64,000 bases of DNA from Buttiauxella agrestis ATCC 33320 (lineage in GTDB: Bacteria > Pseudomonadota > Gammaproteobacteria > Enterobacterales > Enterobacteriaceae): NCBI RefSeq assembly GCF_000735355.1, contig NZ_JMPI01000022.1:310025-374024 (forward strand), read 5' to 3'. Positions 1 to 10,646 of the stretch are shown here, one piece after another. A program made the translations under genes and the position numbers. Under the pieces are notes generated by a model. That model made no database searches. It saw only the letters and a list, made by a program, of their open reading frames with translations, and was not told the origin of the DNA. Within the stretch, counting starts at the first letter, position 1, and the number at the start of each line of letters is the position of its first letter.

Positions 1-1
1 C

Positions 2-673
2 GATGACTTTGCCGGTTCGCTAACCACTTTAACTGAACAAAATGTCAGTTCACATTATCTCATTCCTGACACCCCTCCGGTATCTGGCGGCAAGCCTGTT
101 ATCTGGCAATTAGTGCCTGAGAGCGAATTGGCGTGGCACGCAGGAGTGAGTTTTTGGCGTGGCGCAACGCGGATTAATGACACCTCGATTGGTATCGAGC
201 TTGAGAATAAAGGTTTTACGCGTCAGGGCCGTGGAAAGCAGTTTTATCCCTTCAATGCTCCGCAGATCTCGGTGCTGGAGAAACTGGCGAAAGTGATTAT
301 CGCTCGTTATCAAATCCAACCGCAAAATGTTGTCGCCCATGCGGATATTGCTCCGCAACGTAAAGTTGACCCAGGTCCGCTATTCCCATGGCAGCAATTG
401 GCTCAACAGGGCGTGGGTGCCTGGCCGGATGCAAACAGAGTAGCCTTTTATCTGAATGGTCGTGGGCCTTACCAACCGGTGGACAGGCGAGGTCTGCTGG
501 ATTTGCTATCGCGTTATGGTTATCAGGTGACGCCTGATATGGCGTGGGAGCAGCAAAAGAGAGTGATCCAGGCTTTCCAGATGCACTTCCGCCCAACGAA
601 ATATTCCGGTGATGCGGATGCGCAAACTGAGGCAATAGCGGAAGCGCTACTTGAAAAATACGGGCAAGGTTGA
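2..673 (+). CDS. amiD: N-acetylmuramoyl-L-alanine amidase AmiD, 3' part
   Basis: The reading frame is open from the window edge (frame of base 2) to a TGA at 671-673, giving 223 residues; about 50 N-terminal residues, including the lipoprotein signal, lie outside the window. AmiD is a zinc-dependent outer-membrane lipoprotein that cuts the MurNAc-L-Ala bond in peptidoglycan and anhydro-muropeptides. Visible family landmarks are WQLVPESELAWHAG, the segment NDTSIGIELEN, and AHADIAPQRKVDPGPLFPW with its conserved His and Asp, followed by a C-terminal peptidoglycan-binding-like domain ending LLEKYGQG. The stop codon directly abuts the stop of the convergent ybjS. Identity is based on close similarity to E. 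coli AmiD as I remember it. Confidence 0.93.
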   Translation, partial: DDFAGSLTTLTEQNVSSHYLIPDTPPVSGGKPVIWQLVPESELAWHAGVSFWRGATRINDTSIGIELENKGFTRQGRGKQFYPFNAPQISVLEKLAKVIIARYQIQPQNVVAHADIAPQRKVDPGPLFPWQQLAQQGVGAWPDANRVAFYLNGRGPYQPVDRRGLLDLLSRYGYQVTPDMAWEQQKRVIQAFQMHFRPTKYSGDADAQTEAIAEALLEKYGQG

Positions 674-1684
674 TTAGCGATGCAATAACGTACCGTGGTC
701 ACGCAGCCAGAGCGCGGTACGCCGGATACCTTCATCAAGCGTAACAACAGGCTGATAACCTAATTCTGTTTCAGCGCGTGTCGTATCGAGCGTTAAATCA
801 AAATTAAGCTTCGACACGCCGTAGTGAGTGAGCACCGGTTCTTTGGCTGATTTACTGCCAAAACGCTCCATGCTTCGGGCAATCATATCCAGCATCGGAT
901 ACGGTACCGAACGGATCCTGCATTGAATGTCTAATTCATCAATCAGCTTTTGCACGATAACCCGCAGCGGGCGAGCTTCCATGTTAGTGATGTTGTAGGC
1001 GCGCCCAGATGGCTGTGATTCGCACTGAGTTGCGAGCCACATCGCATGTACGGCATTTTCGATATAAGTCATATCGACCATCGCATCACCACCGCGCGGT
1101 AACAGCACGCTGCCGTAATGGCGCATCATCTGTACCAGACGTGGGAAGAAGACTTTGTCGTGCGGGCCGAACAAACTTTGCGGACGCAGAATCGTAAAGC
1201 GCGTGTGCGGATTCGATTGTGCCAGCAGCTGAATCACTTCTTCGCTGGCGGCTTTGCTGCGGGCAAATTCGTTGGCAAAGCGCACCGGACGGAAGTCCTC
1301 GCTGATATTGCGATGATGGTGATAATCAAAATAGAGTGAAGGTGAGGAAATATGCACAAAGTTGCGCACCCCCCACGCCACTGCCCATTCACCTAAGCGG
1401 CGAGTTGCGCGAACATTGGCGAGATCAAATGCTTCCTGTGTCCCCCACGGGGAAGTAAAGCTTGAGCAATGCCAGAGCGTGTCAACATCGGCCAGCATCA
1501 CTTTGGCCTGCGAGGAAACCAGTTCCGTCAGGTCGGCATGGACGAACTCGGCACCCATTTTTTCCAGCAGTTTGCCCATGGCTTCATTGCGCCCGGTTGC
1601 CCGTACGCTGATGCCTTTTGCGCGAAGAAATTCGACCGCGTTTCGGCCTAAACCGCTGGTGGCGCCCGTTACCAGTACCTTCAT
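674..1684 (-). CDS. ybjS: NAD(P)-dependent epimerase/dehydratase-like protein YbjS
   Basis: A 336-residue protein of the extended short-chain dehydrogenase (SDR) superfamily. The N-terminus carries the Rossmann fingerprint [10 protein letters not shown] (residues 7-16), and a YxxxK-like region lies around [10 protein letters not shown] and [13 protein letters not shown] chose the ATG at 1682-1684 ([11 protein letters not shown]) because it matches the E. coli protein and begins at the first beta strand; the frame stays open upstream to 1750, but those 22 residues do not look like part of the family. The substrate is unknown. It is the last gene of the leftward poxB-ltaE-ybjT-ybjS series, 91 bases after ybjT, and its stop abuts the convergent amiD stop. 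Confidence 0.9.
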   Translation of the reverse strand: MKVLVTGATSGLGRNAVEFLRAKGISVRATGRNEAMGKLLEKMGAEFVHADLTELVSSQAKVMLADVDTLWHCSSFTSPWGTQEAFDLANVRATRRLGEWAVAWGVRNFVHISSPSLYFDYHHHRNISEDFRPVRFANEFARSKAASEEVIQLLAQSNPHTRFTILRPQSLFGPHDKVFFPRLVQMMRHYGSVLLPRGGDAMVDMTYIENAVHAMWLATQCESQPSGRAYNITNMEARPLRVIVQKLIDELDIQCRIRSVPYPMLDMIARSMERFGSKSAKEPVLTHYGVSKLNFDLTLDTTRAETELGYQPVVTLDEGIRRTALWLRDHGTLLHR

Positions 1685-1775
1685 GTCGACCAACTCATGA
1701 TAATTGAGATTTACGCTGCGCATTTTTCCGTGAAATGGCAGCGCTTGCAATGGGGAAAGCTAAAGATTAGGACTC

Positions 1776-3224
1776 TTAACGGACTTTATGTGCAGATTGT
1801 TCGGAAAGCTGGCAAATCCGTCGGGCCATGCCGCGGAAAATGAACAGATGCGCGGGGATCATGACCAACCAGTAGAACAAACCTGCTGTTCCATGCGGAT
1901 GCCACCAGGCGCGAACATCCAGCGTGCGATGTTGGCCGTGGTCACGCAAAGTGAAAGAAAGTCGCCCAAGTCCGGGGGCTTTCATGCCAAACAATAGCGT
2001 CAGCTCTTTTTCGGGTTCGACAATAATCACTTTCCAGCTATCAACCCGATCTCCAACTTGCAGCATTTCCCGCTCCGGGCGTCCTTTCGCCAGTCTGTGA
2101 CCGACCAGCAAATCCATATATCCTCGGGTTTGCCACAGAATGTTGCCGAAGAAATATCCTTCTTTGCCGCCAATCTGATTCACCACTTGCCACAAATCTG
2201 CCAGCTCAGCGGAGGTCGTTAACGTACAACCTGCCTGTTTGGGGAAGAAGCCATATTCCGGACGCCAGCGGGCATAGGCCTGTGCGTCGTAACCCCAGTC
2301 CTGCGAGTTTGCCAGCTTGTGTTCATCTTCAAGTGTTGCGCGAACGGCATCGTCAAAGGTGAGCAGAGTTTGTGGGATCAGCGCACGTAACTCGCGATCG
2401 TCAGCCAGAAGATCGTGCTTTAATCCCTGGATCAGGGCCTTGGCGATGGTCGGGGGCACCGACGTTATCATGTTTAGAAACCACACCGAGATCCAACTTG
2501 TCGGCAGCGGAATGGGAATCAGTGGGCGGCGTTTACCGCTTATTGCCATGAACCGTTCGAACTGCTGCTGATAACTCAGCACGTCAGGTCCGGCAGCCTC
2601 AAATACACGGTTCTCCTGCGCAGGATGTTTCAGCAATTCAACCAGATAATAGAGCAGGTTTTTCAGCGCAATCGGCGTGGTGCGCGAGCGAACCCAGCGC
2701 GGTGGCGTGAGCACCGGCAGGTTGTAAACCATGTCGCGCATCACCTCAAAGGCAGCGGAACCGGCACCAACAATAATACCGGCACGAATTTCGGTAACGG
2801 GAACGCCTGCATCACACAGAATATCCGCTGTTAGCTGGCGAGCGCGTAAATGCTCGGAGTCGCCATCACCTTCAGCGGCTTGCAGAGAACTGAGGAATAT
2901 CAGCTGTTTTACTGGATGCACACGCAGCGCATCGCGCAAATTCAGGGCCGTCTGGCGTTCATGGGCCACGAAATCGGCTCCGTCACCCATGCTGTGCACC
3001 AGATAATAAAGCGTATCGACGTTTTCCAGCAGTTGAGGTAGCGTTGACGGCCACTGTAAATCGACGTGACGGCAGTCAACGCCCGGCCAGGGTTGTTTTT
3101 CCAGCCACTCAACGCGCCTTGCGGCCGCCGTGACATGATGCCCGGCAGCGGTAAGTTCCGGCACAAGGTGTTGTCCGATATAGCCGCTTGCGCCAAGTAC
3201 CAGAATATTTTGTGGCTGTGTCAT
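1776..3224 (-). CDS. ybjT: SDR-family NAD-binding protein with C-terminal DUF2867, YbjT
   Basis: A 482-residue protein. The N-terminal half is an atypical SDR domain beginning [18 protein letters not shown], with the GxxGxxG nucleotide-binding motif near residues 11-17. The C-terminal part (from about residue 330) looks like the DUF2867 domain ([10 protein letters not shown], then [12 protein letters not shown]) and ends in a hydrophobic stretch ([15 protein letters not shown]) that may anchor it to the membrane. Its biochemical role is not established. It starts 17 bases after ltaE and is very likely co-transcribed with poxB and ltaE. Length is close to the E. coli protein (476). Confidence 0.9.
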   Translation of the reverse strand: MTQPQNILVLGASGYIGQHLVPELTAAGHHVTAAARRVEWLEKQPWPGVDCRHVDLQWPSTLPQLLENVDTLYYLVHSMGDGADFVAHERQTALNLRDALRVHPVKQLIFLSSLQAAEGDGDSEHLRARQLTADILCDAGVPVTEIRAGIIVGAGSAAFEVMRDMVYNLPVLTPPRWVRSRTTPIALKNLLYYLVELLKHPAQENRVFEAAGPDVLSYQQQFERFMAISGKRRPLIPIPLPTSWISVWFLNMITSVPPTIAKALIQGLKHDLLADDRELRALIPQTLLTFDDAVRATLEDEHKLANSQDWGYDAQAYARWRPEYGFFPKQAGCTLTTSAELADLWQVVNQIGGKEGYFFGNILWQTRGYMDLLVGHRLAKGRPEREMLQVGDRVDSWKVIIVEPEKELTLLFGMKAPGLGRLSFTLRDHGQHRTLDVRAWWHPHGTAGLFYWLVMIPAHLFIFRGMARRICQLSEQSAHKVR

Positions 3225-3241
3225 CTTCCCTGACCCTCCGG

Positions 3242-4243
3242 TTAGCGTTGTAAAAATGCCTGCCAGTGGGAAACCACTTCGGTCAGTTGCTGGCGATTCA
3301 CATCAAGATGAACAACCAGACGAGTGACTGGCCCTGCGCTCATCAGCACACCGCGTTCTTTCATAAATTTGCCGAGGCTTTCAGCCTGCTCAACCGGCAC
3401 GCGAGCAAACACCATATTAGTGTCCTGACGTGTCACATCGACGCCAATTTCACGTAACTCACCCGACAGCCAATGCGCGTTGTCGTGGTCTTCTTTAAGG
3501 CGCTGCACGTTATTCTCAAGGGCGTACAAACCTGCGGCTGCCAGAATACCGGCCTGGCGCATACCGCCGCCGACCATTTTGCGCCAGCGCGTGGCACGTT
3601 TAATGTATTCCTGGCTACCGACTAACAAAGAACCAACTGGCGTTCCCAGGCCTTTTGAGAGGCAAATCGTGAAGGTATCGCAGTAACGCACCACTTCTTC
3701 CAGCGTGCAGCCATATTCCACCACGGCGTTGAAGATGCGCGCACCATCAACGTGTAATGCCAGTTTATGATTGCGGCTAAATTCCCACGCCTGCTTGAGA
3801 TACTCGCGCGGCAAAACTTTGCCGTTATGGGTATTTTCGAGACTCAGTAATTTCGTGCGTGCGAAGTGGATATCATCAGGTTTGATTTTTGCCGCGACTT
3901 TATCGAGAGGCAGCGAACCATCGGGATTGGCGTCAATAGGTTGCGGCTGGATGCTACCTAACACCGCAGCACCACCCGCTTCATAGAGATAATTGTGCGC
4001 CAGTTGCCCCACAATATACTCTTCGCCACGTTCGCAATGGCTTAACAGGGCCACCAGGTTAGCTTGGGTGCCCGTTGGCAGGAATAGCGCGGCTTCTTTG
4101 CCGCTGATTTTTGCCGCGTATTCTTGTAATTCATTGACCGTTGGGTCATCGCCATAGACGTCATCGCCGGTTGGCGCTGCCATCATACGCTTGAGCATTT
4201 CTTCACTCGGCCGGGTTACTGTGTCGCTGCGCAAATCAATCAC
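3242..4243 (-). CDS. ltaE: Low-specificity L-threonine aldolase
   Basis: A 333-residue PLP enzyme of the beta-eliminating lyase fold that cleaves L-threonine or L-allo-threonine to glycine and acetaldehyde, giving a minor route to glycine. The N-terminus [16 protein letters not shown] is typical. The PLP-binding lysine is Lys197 in [14 protein letters not shown], and the Asp that contacts the pyridine nitrogen lies in [13 protein letters not shown] (around 165-168). The length equals that of E. coli LtaE. It lies 38 bases downstream of poxB and 17 bases upstream of ybjT in one leftward transcription unit, so it probably shares the stationary-phase poxB promoter. Confidence 0.96.
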   Translation of the reverse strand: MIDLRSDTVTRPSEEMLKRMMAAPTGDDVYGDDPTVNELQEYAAKISGKEAALFLPTGTQANLVALLSHCERGEEYIVGQLAHNYLYEAGGAAVLGSIQPQPIDANPDGSLPLDKVAAKIKPDDIHFARTKLLSLENTHNGKVLPREYLKQAWEFSRNHKLALHVDGARIFNAVVEYGCTLEEVVRYCDTFTICLSKGLGTPVGSLLVGSQEYIKRATRWRKMVGGGMRQAGILAAAGLYALENNVQRLKEDHDNAHWLSGELREIGVDVTRQDTNMVFARVPVEQAESLGKFMKERGVLMSAGPVTRLVVHLDVNRQQLTEVVSHWQAFLQR

Positions 4244-4281
4244 GGTGGTTCCTTATTATTATCCTCAATTAAAGGAATGTT

Positions 4282-6003
4282 TTACCGGAACCAGTTCGTT
4301 TTCGCCAGTTCGATAACTTCATCGCCGCGCCCGCTAATGATGGCGCGAAGCATATACAGGCTGAATCCTTTGGCTTGTTCGAGTTTAATTTGCGGTGGGA
4401 TCGCCAGCTCATCTTTGGCAACGACCACATCTACCAAAACCGGGCCGTCGATGCTAAAAGCACGTTGCAAAGCAGTGTCTAACTCTTCCGCTTTCTCAAC
4501 GCGGATGCCGGTAATGCCGCAGGCGTTAGCGATATTGGCAAAGTTAGTGTCGTGCAATTCGGTACCGTCCGTCAGGTAACCGCCAGCTTTCATTTCCATT
4601 GCCACAAAGCCCAGCACGCTGTTGTTAAACACCACGATTTTGATGGGTAATTTCATTTGCACGACCGACAAAAAATCCCCCATCAACATGCTAAAACCCC
4701 CGTCGCCACACATCGCGATAACTTGTCTGCCTGGTGTCGTAGCTTTTGCACCGAGTGCTTGCGGCATGGCGTTGGCCATTGAACCGTGAGTGAACGAACC
4801 CAGCAAACGGCGTTTGCCGTTCATTTTCAGATATCGTGCGGCCCAGACTGTCGGCGTGCCTACGTCACAGGTGAAAATGGCGTCATCATCAGCGTAATGG
4901 CTGATTTGTTGCGCGACATATTGTGGATGGATGACTTTGCCATCGCCCTGTTGCGCGAGTTCGTCCAGGCTTTCGCGGGCCTCGCGATAGTTATCCAGTG
5001 CTTTATCCAGGAAGCTGCGGTCTGTCTTTTCTTCCAGAAGCGGAATCAATGCCGCAAGTGTGGCTTTAATATCCCCGACCAGCGCCATATCCACTTTACT
5101 GTGCGCCCCGATGCTGCCAGGGTTGATATCAATCTGAATGATTTTCGCGTCAGTCGGATAGAAAGCACGATAAGGGAATTGGGTGCCGAGCAGAATCAGC
5201 GTGTCGGCATTCATCATGGTGTGGAAGCCGGAAGAAAAACCAATTAGCCCGGTCATGCCTACGTCATAGGGGTTGTCATATTCAACATGCTCTTTACCGC
5301 GCAGGGCATGGACAATGGGCGCTTTAAGCGTGGCGGCAAACTGCACCAGCTCTTCATGCGCACCGGTACAACCGCTGCCGCACATCAGGGCAATGTTGTC
5401 GTTGTAACGCAGCAGTTGCGCCAGCTTTTTGAGTTCTTCCTGTGCAGGAAGAACAACGGGTTGTGGAGCCGCGTACCAGTGGGAACTTGCTGTTTCAGGG
5501 GCCGGTTTCAGCGCGACATCGCCAGGTAAAACCACAACTGAAACGCCACGGTTAAGAACCGCTTTGCGCATGGCAATTGCTAACACTTGCGGAATTTGTT
5601 CCGGGGATGACACCAGCTCGCAATAATGGCTGCATTCGCGGAATAACTCTTCGGGGTGGGTTTCCTGGAAATAGCCGCTGCCAATTTCACTTGATGGGAT
5701 ATGCGCAGCAATCGCCAGGACCGGAACCCGGTTGCGATGGCAGTCGAACAGGCCGTTAATTAAATGCAGATTACCAGGGCCGCAGGAACCGGCACATACC
5801 GCCAGCTCACCGGAAAGATGGGCTTCTGCACCCGCAGCAAATGCGGCGACTTCTTCATGGCGGGTGGGCATCCATTGAATTGTGCCCATGCGGTTCAGGC
5901 TATCGGACAGTCCGTTGAGGGAATCACCGGTGACGCCCCAGATGCGTTTCACGCCTGCACTTTCGAGAGTTTTTGCCACATAAGCGGCGACGGTCTGTTT
6001 CAT
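4282..6003 (-). CDS. poxB: Pyruvate dehydrogenase (quinone), pyruvate oxidase
   Basis: A 573-residue thiamine-diphosphate and FAD flavoenzyme that oxidatively decarboxylates pyruvate to acetate and CO2 and passes electrons to ubiquinone at the inner membrane. The N-terminal TPP-binding (Pyr) domain has the catalytic Glu in the stretch [14 protein letters not shown] (around residue 50). The central FAD domain includes [17 protein letters not shown]. The C-terminal PP domain has the [12 protein letters not shown] motif for Mg-ThDP, and the extreme C-terminus is the amphipathic lipid-binding tail that activates the E. coli enzyme. The ATG is preceded by a good Shine-Dalgarno (AAGGAG). The upstream sequence has an AT-rich extended -10-like element consistent with the known RpoS control, but I cannot place the promoter firmly. 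Confidence 0.97.
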   Translation of the reverse strand: MKQTVAAYVAKTLESAGVKRIWGVTGDSLNGLSDSLNRMGTIQWMPTRHEEVAAFAAGAEAHLSGELAVCAGSCGPGNLHLINGLFDCHRNRVPVLAIAAHIPSSEIGSGYFQETHPEELFRECSHYCELVSSPEQIPQVLAIAMRKAVLNRGVSVVVLPGDVALKPAPETASSHWYAAPQPVVLPAQEELKKLAQLLRYNDNIALMCGSGCTGAHEELVQFAATLKAPIVHALRGKEHVEYDNPYDVGMTGLIGFSSGFHTMMNADTLILLGTQFPYRAFYPTDAKIIQIDINPGSIGAHSKVDMALVGDIKATLAALIPLLEEKTDRSFLDKALDNYREARESLDELAQQGDGKVIHPQYVAQQISHYADDDAIFTCDVGTPTVWAARYLKMNGKRRLLGSFTHGSMANAMPQALGAKATTPGRQVIAMCGDGGFSMLMGDFLSVVQMKLPIKIVVFNNSVLGFVAMEMKAGGYLTDGTELHDTNFANIANACGITGIRVEKAEELDTALQRAFSIDGPVLVDVVVAKDELAIPPQIKLEQAKGFSLYMLRAIISGRGDEVIELAKTNWFR

Positions 6004-6074
6004 TGCTTCTCCTTGTCACGATTCAGTTAACGTAAACAAGCTTAGTCAAGGAAACAGAAGAGGCGGGGCAGAAA

Positions 6075-6099
6075 GTGCCACTCAGAGTCTGAGTGGCAC
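6075..6099 (-). terminator. Hairpin downstream of hcr
   Basis: Inverted repeat with 10-bp arms GTGCCACTCA and TGAGTGGCAC around a 5-base loop, lying just past the hcr stop on the leftward strand. It is followed in that direction by TTTCTG, a weak T tract, so it is probably an intrinsic terminator or 3' stabilising hairpin between hcr-hcp and poxB. Confidence 0.6.
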
Positions 6100-6106
6100 G
6101 CGTGGA

Positions 6107-7075
6107 TCAAGCGAGAACTAAGTCTCCTTGCGGATGACAACAGCAAGCCAGCACATAACCGTTGGTAATTTCTGCCTCGGTCAACGTCATGGAACTGCTG
6201 ACCGTGTAATCACCGGACTCGACTTTGGTTTTACAGCTACCACAAACTCCGGCGCGACATGCCGCGTTGACGGGTACGCTATTGCTCTCCATTGCCGCCA
6301 GCAACGTGCTGCCAACGGGTGCATAGAACTCGCGCAGCGGTTTTAGCGTGGTAAATTTCAAACCACTTTCGACAGGAGCGGCGACGGGTGTGAAGAATTT
6401 CTCAGAATAAAACTCAGTCACCCCCAGGGCTTTGACTTCTGTTTCGACCAGTTCCATATACGGCGCTGGGCCACAGGTCATTACGGTGCGCGAGGCAATA
6501 TCCGGCACGGTTGCCAGAATTTCGCGGGTTAAACGCCCGGCGATAAAGCCGTGTGTCGCGTTATTCTCGGCAATCATGGCTACCGAATAATTGCGCCATT
6601 CGTCGGCAAAAATCACATCTTCGGGCGTTCGAACGTTGTAAATAACCTGCACGTCGGCCAGCGGACGATGCTCTGCCAGCCAACGGCGCATCGCCATAAT
6701 CGGCGTCACGCCACAACCTGCCGCGATTAACAAATAGCGATCGGTGTTCAGATTTTCACAGGTGAATTCCCCCTGGCCTTCAGATAGCCACAGGTAATCA
6801 CCTGGTTTCACATCCTGAGTCAGCCATTGGGAACCAACGCCATTCTCGATACGACGAATCGTCAGCGTGATAAACGGGCTGAGTCCCGGCGTGGAAGAGA
6901 TTGTGTAAGCGCGCAGTGTCTCATCGCTATTACGAATACTCACCAGCGCGTATTGCCCAGCCTTGTAAGGATAGAAATCGTGATTAATCAGCGATAGCGT
7001 CCAGACATCCGGCGTTTCCTGATGAATATGATGCACCTGCATACGATGCGGACACAGTGGCGTTGGCATGGTCAT
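6107..7075 (-). CDS. hcr: NADH oxidoreductase Hcr (HCP reductase)
   Basis: A 322-residue flavin and iron-sulfur reductase that passes electrons from NADH to the hybrid-cluster protein Hcp. The FAD-binding barrel has the RxYTIS-type motif (LRAYTISSTPG, around residue 54-64), the NAD-binding lobe has GCGVTPIMAMRRW, and the C-terminal plant-type 2Fe-2S ferredoxin domain has the CRAGVCGSCK cysteine cluster with the fourth Cys in LACCCHP. It follows hcp by only 9 bases and is the second gene of the hcp-hcr operon, which handles nitric oxide under anaerobic conditions in E. coli. Length matches the family. Confidence 0.96.
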   Translation of the reverse strand: MTMPTPLCPHRMQVHHIHQETPDVWTLSLINHDFYPYKAGQYALVSIRNSDETLRAYTISSTPGLSPFITLTIRRIENGVGSQWLTQDVKPGDYLWLSEGQGEFTCENLNTDRYLLIAAGCGVTPIMAMRRWLAEHRPLADVQVIYNVRTPEDVIFADEWRNYSVAMIAENNATHGFIAGRLTREILATVPDIASRTVMTCGPAPYMELVETEVKALGVTEFYSEKFFTPVAAPVESGLKFTTLKPLREFYAPVGSTLLAAMESNSVPVNAACRAGVCGSCKTKVESGDYTVSSSMTLTEAEITNGYVLACCCHPQGDLVLA

Positions 7076-7084
7076 GGCGTCTCC

Positions 7085-8737
7085 TTATGCACTCATCAGC
7101 TGTTGAATATCTTGCTCAACGGTAGTGATGGCGCGCAGGCCAAATTTCTCGTTCAGCACAGCCAGCAGATTTGGCGTCAGGAAAGCGGGTGTCGTTGGGC
7201 CAGCGACGATATTAGTCACGCCCAGAGACAGCAAGGTCAGCAGGATAACAATCGCTTTTTGCTCAAACCAGGAAAGCACCAGACTTAGCGGTAGATCGTT
7301 CACGCCGCAGCCGAGTTTCTCAGCAAGCGTGACGGCAAGAATGATCGCAGAGTAAGCATCGTTACACTGGCCTGCATCGACCAGACGTGGCAGACCTTCG
7401 ATATCGCCGAAGTCCAGCTTGTTGAAGCGATATTTACCGCAAGCCAGGGTCAGGATCAGGCAGTCTTTTGGCACGCTGGTGGCAAAATCAGTGAAGTAGC
7501 TGCGTTCGCCACGCTCACCGTCACAGCCGCCGACCAGGAAGATGTGGCGCAGTTTTTCACGGCTGACCAAATCAATTAGCGTATCGGCAGCGCCCAACAG
7601 AGTCTGGCGACCAAAGCCTACAGTGATCAGGTGCTCGATTTCGCTGTACGGGAAGCCAGCCATTTGTTGCGCCTGAGTAATTACGGGGGCGAAATCATCA
7701 CCTTCGAGATGGCTCACGCCCGGCCAGCCAACAATGCTGCGTGTCCAGATACGGTCAGTATATGAACCCACTTCCGGGTTGATGATGCAGTTGGAGGTCA
7801 TCACCACGGGGCCTGGGAAACGGGCGAACTCGGTCTGCTGGTTTTGCCAGCCGCTGCCGTAGTTACCCACCAGATGCTTGAATTTACGCAGCTCAGGGTA
7901 ACCGTGGGCTGGCAGCATTTCACCGTGGGTAAAGACGTTAACGCCAGTGCCTTCGGTTTGTTCCAGCAGGTTGTAGAGATCTTTAAGATCGTGGCCGGAA
8001 ATCAAAACACATTTGCCCGCTACCGGGCGCACGTTAACTTGCGTCGGGGTCGGGTGACCGTATTTTTCGGTTTCGCCGAGATCCAGAATGCTCATCACTT
8101 TGAAGTTCATCTGGCCGATTTCCATGGAGCACTCAAGCAGTGCGCCCATGTCAGCAGGCCAGGTTCCGAGCCACGCCATAATTTTGTGGTATTGCGCGTA
8201 GATATCGTTGTCGTATTGGCCGAGTACGTGAGCGTGTTCCATATAGGCCGCCGCACCTTTCAGGCCGTACAGACACAGCAGACGCAGGCCAAGAATATCT
8301 TCGCCAATTTCTGCTTTATCGCGGTTTGGCGCGAATTCAGCCGCCTGGCGTTGTAAATCACCCAAATCTTTGCTGACCAATTGCAGCTCGGCCATTGGGT
8401 TGGTAACGGTCAGGTTAGGGTTAATCGCCAGGCTGCGTGCCTTCAGGCTTTCTCGCAGCGTAATGGCTTCCTGCGCGTAACCCACAATGCGCGGGGAGTC
8501 GAAGTTCACGTTGGTCAGGGTAGAGAAGAAAGCGCGCGGCGCAAAGTTGTCGATGTCATGGTCGATGATGCCAACTTCACGAGCAGCGATTGCCCATGCA
8601 GACAGCCCTTGCAGCGTGGCAATCAGCAGGTCCTGGAGATCGGAAGTTTCGGCAGTTTTGCCACACATCCCCTGCGCATAAGAGCAGCCGTTGCCTGCCG
8701 GGGTGCGGATTGTTTGTTCACATTGCACACAAAACAT
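7085..8737 (-). CDS. hcp: Hydroxylamine reductase / NO reductase, hybrid-cluster protein Hcp
   Basis: A 550-residue hybrid-cluster protein. The N-terminal cysteines at positions 3, 6, 18 and 25 (C-x2-C-x11-C-x6-C) are the enterobacterial class pattern, which binds a 2Fe-2S cluster. The hybrid-cluster ligands are visible further on in segments such as [24 protein letters not shown] and [15 protein letters not shown]. In E. coli, Hcp reduces NO and acts in S-nitrosation. It is the first gene of the operon with hcr. An NsrR-like palindrome lies just upstream (8752-8774). The ATG at 8735-8737 has an AAAGGT Shine-Dalgarno. Confidence 0.97.
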   Translation of the reverse strand: MFCVQCEQTIRTPAGNGCSYAQGMCGKTAETSDLQDLLIATLQGLSAWAIAAREVGIIDHDIDNFAPRAFFSTLTNVNFDSPRIVGYAQEAITLRESLKARSLAINPNLTVTNPMAELQLVSKDLGDLQRQAAEFAPNRDKAEIGEDILGLRLLCLYGLKGAAAYMEHAHVLGQYDNDIYAQYHKIMAWLGTWPADMGALLECSMEIGQMNFKVMSILDLGETEKYGHPTPTQVNVRPVAGKCVLISGHDLKDLYNLLEQTEGTGVNVFTHGEMLPAHGYPELRKFKHLVGNYGSGWQNQQTEFARFPGPVVMTSNCIINPEVGSYTDRIWTRSIVGWPGVSHLEGDDFAPVITQAQQMAGFPYSEIEHLITVGFGRQTLLGAADTLIDLVSREKLRHIFLVGGCDGERGERSYFTDFATSVPKDCLILTLACGKYRFNKLDFGDIEGLPRLVDAGQCNDAYSAIILAVTLAEKLGCGVNDLPLSLVLSWFEQKAIVILLTLLSLGVTNIVAGPTTPAFLTPNLLAVLNEKFGLRAITTVEQDIQQLMSA

Positions 8738-8751
8738 GATCGTACCTTTTA

Positions 8752-8774
8752 AAGTTATATTTAATATACATGTT
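8752..8774 (-). promoter_or_regulatory. Candidate NsrR operator upstream of hcp
   Basis: A 23-bp imperfect palindrome (two 11-bp halves around a central A; 7 of 11 positions symmetric) that begins AAGTTATATTT and ends ATATACATGTT. It lies 15-37 bases before the hcp start codon. The 11-1-11 layout and AA...ATAT bases resemble the NsrR consensus, and hcp is an established NsrR target in E. coli. Assignment is by pattern only. Confidence 0.5.
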
Positions 8775-8850
8775 TAAGGTTATGCTCAGTGCGACACAGG
8801 GAAAAGGGATTTTTAATGCAACTTAGAGGGAGATTGATTTAGCGCAATTT

Positions 8851-8872
8851 TGGCGGTAGAAACCTACCGCCA
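8851..8872 (-). terminator. Hairpin downstream of lysO
   Basis: Perfect 9-bp inverted repeat (TGGCGGTAG / CTACCGCCA, loop of 4) immediately after the lysO stop on the leftward strand, followed by AAAATTG and not a clean T tract. It probably ends lysO transcription before the hcp promoter. Confidence 0.55.
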
Positions 8873-8880
8873 ATGAGGTA

Positions 8881-9780
8881 TCAGGAGGCGAAAAAGGCCA
8901 TGAGTAAAGGCGTCAGCAAGCTGAGAATAAAGCCGTGAACGATTGCCGCGGGAACAATTTCTAAACCGCCGCTGCGTTGCAGAACCGGAAGCGTGAAGTC
9001 CATCGACGTTGCGCCAGATAACCCAAGTGCGGTTGAGCGACTGCGACGAACGAGACCGGGAATCAACATGATTGCCACCAATTCACGCGCCAGATCGTTG
9101 AAGAACGAGGCACTACCAATCACCGGGCCGTATGATTCGGTCATTAAAATACCGGAAAGTGAATACCAGCCGAATCCTGAGGCCATCGCCAGCCCGGTCT
9201 TAATCGGCAGGTCGAGAATAAAGGCATTGATAACGCCACCGGCGAGGGAACTGAGTGCGACGACCACGGCGACAATCATGCCCCTTCGGTTCAGCACGAT
9301 CTGTTTTAGCGTCATGCCGCTATTGCGCAATTGGATACCGACTAACAGCAGCAGGAAGATTAATGTGTATTCGCTGGCATCGGTTGCGTGCTGCAAAATA
9401 GGCCATCCTGCCAGACCTAGCAGAAAACCGGCTACCACTACGCCGCATAATTTGAGCGATTCCAGTGCCATTGCAATACGTGAAGGGAGTTTTTCTTGCT
9501 CGTGGTTGTGTCGCCACGGCATCGAACGCTCCAGCCAGAGCAGTGCCGCAGCATTGCACAGCAATAACACCACCACGGTGACCGCCGCGTAATGAAAAAT
9601 TGCCAGCAGATTACTTGCCAGGTTGTCGAGAAATGCGAGGCTGATGCCCATGAAAAACAAAATAACGTACACAATCCAGCTTAATAAGCGATTGATTAGC
9701 TTTAGCAGACTGGTTTGTTTTAATGGAATGAGATAACCGATAATCAGCGGCACTAAGATAATTAACAATCCCGAAAACAT
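8881..9780 (-). CDS. lysO: L-lysine exporter LysO (DUF340 family)
   Basis: A 299-residue polytopic inner-membrane protein (about eight hydrophobic segments) of the LysO/YbjE family, which exports L-lysine and confers thialysine resistance in E. coli. Characteristic stretches are FFMGISLAFLDNLASNLLA near the N-terminus, NAFILDLPIKTGLAMASGFGW, then ARELVAIMLIPG and the C-terminal IVHGFILSLLTPLL. I took the ATG at 9778-9780 (MFSGLLIILVPL) because it matches the E. coli start; the frame is open further upstream (to 9831) with 17 extra residues that lack support. In E. coli this gene is activated by ArgP; I could not identify the site here. Confidence 0.92.
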   Translation of the reverse strand: MFSGLLIILVPLIIGYLIPLKQTSLLKLINRLLSWIVYVILFFMGISLAFLDNLASNLLAIFHYAAVTVVVLLLCNAAALLWLERSMPWRHNHEQEKLPSRIAMALESLKLCGVVVAGFLLGLAGWPILQHATDASEYTLIFLLLLVGIQLRNSGMTLKQIVLNRRGMIVAVVVALSSLAGGVINAFILDLPIKTGLAMASGFGWYSLSGILMTESYGPVIGSASFFNDLARELVAIMLIPGLVRRSRSTALGLSGATSMDFTLPVLQRSGGLEIVPAAIVHGFILSLLTPLLMAFFAS

Positions 9781-9909
9781 GGTGCGGACAATCCTTGCAA
9801 TAAAAGTAACGACATGTGTCACACTACCCAAAGTTCGGGAATGAGTAAAGCTACGAAAAAAAAGGATTATTATGCAGGGGGAAGATTGGCGAAGAGCGGT
9901 GGGAAAGCC

Positions 9910-9940
9910 GCGTCACTTGCCAAAATTCGGCAGGTGACGC
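9910..9940 (-). terminator. Hairpin downstream of aqpZ
   Basis: Inverted repeat with 12-base arms (GCGTCACTTGCC and GGCAGGTGACGC, one G-T wobble) around AAAATTC, 11 bases past the aqpZ stop on the leftward strand. It has no strong T tract. Likely 3' end of aqpZ mRNA. Confidence 0.55.
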
Positions 9941-9950
9941 GAAAGTTTGA

Positions 9951-10646
9951 TTAGTGACGTTTTTCTAGCAAAGTACGGTAAATAATGCCACCCAGGATAC
10001 CGCCAATAATTGGCATTACCCAGAACAGCCAGAGCTGCTGAAGTGCCCAACCGCCCTGGAAGATGGCGACCGCAGTACTGCGCGCTGGGTTCACAGAGGT
10101 GTTAGTCACAGGAATACTGATTAAGTGAATCAGCGTCAGCGCCAGGCCAATGGCAATAGGAGCGAAACCCGCTGGAGCAAGCTTGTCTGTTGCGCCATGA
10201 ATAACAATCAAGAAGCCACAGGTTAATACGATTTCAATAATGATGGCTGACAACATGGAATAATGGTCCGGTGAATGCTCGCCATATCCATTCGATGCAA
10301 AGCCGCTAGCCGCAGCATCAAAACCGCTTTTCCCGCTGGCAATTAAATAGAGAATACCTGCCGCAACAATACCGCCAATGACTTGCGCAACAACATAGCC
10401 AATCACTTCTTTTGCCGGGAAACGTCCGCCTGCCCATAAACCCAGAGTCACAGCCGGGTTAAAGTGGCCGCCGGAAATATGCCCGACGGCATAAGCCATC
10501 GTTAATACGGTTAAACCAAATGCTAATGCGACGCCTGCAAAACCTATCCCCAATTCAGGATACGCTGCGGCAAGAACCGCACTGCCACAACCACCAAATA
10601 CTAACCAGAACGTACCAAAGAATTCTGCTGCTAATTTCCTGAACAT
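9951..10646 (-). CDS. aqpZ: Aquaporin Z water channel
   Basis: A 231-residue aquaporin with six transmembrane helices and two half-helices carrying the two NPA boxes: GHFNPAVT (around residues 61-68) and SVNPARST (around 184-191). The Arg after the second NPA and the small residues around it are those of the water-selective aromatic/arginine filter of AqpZ. The start is the ATG at 10644-10646 ([13 protein letters not shown]), as in E. coli, preceded by AGAGGTGG; a second in-frame ATG two codons upstream is less likely. It is a single-gene unit with its own terminator-like hairpin. Confidence 0.97.
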   Translation of the reverse strand: MFRKLAAEFFGTFWLVFGGCGSAVLAAAYPELGIGFAGVALAFGLTVLTMAYAVGHISGGHFNPAVTLGLWAGGRFPAKEVIGYVVAQVIGGIVAAGILYLIASGKSGFDAAASGFASNGYGEHSPDHYSMLSAIIIEIVLTCGFLIVIHGATDKLAPAGFAPIAIGLALTLIHLISIPVTNTSVNPARSTAVAIFQGGWALQQLWLFWVMPIIGGILGGIIYRTLLEKRH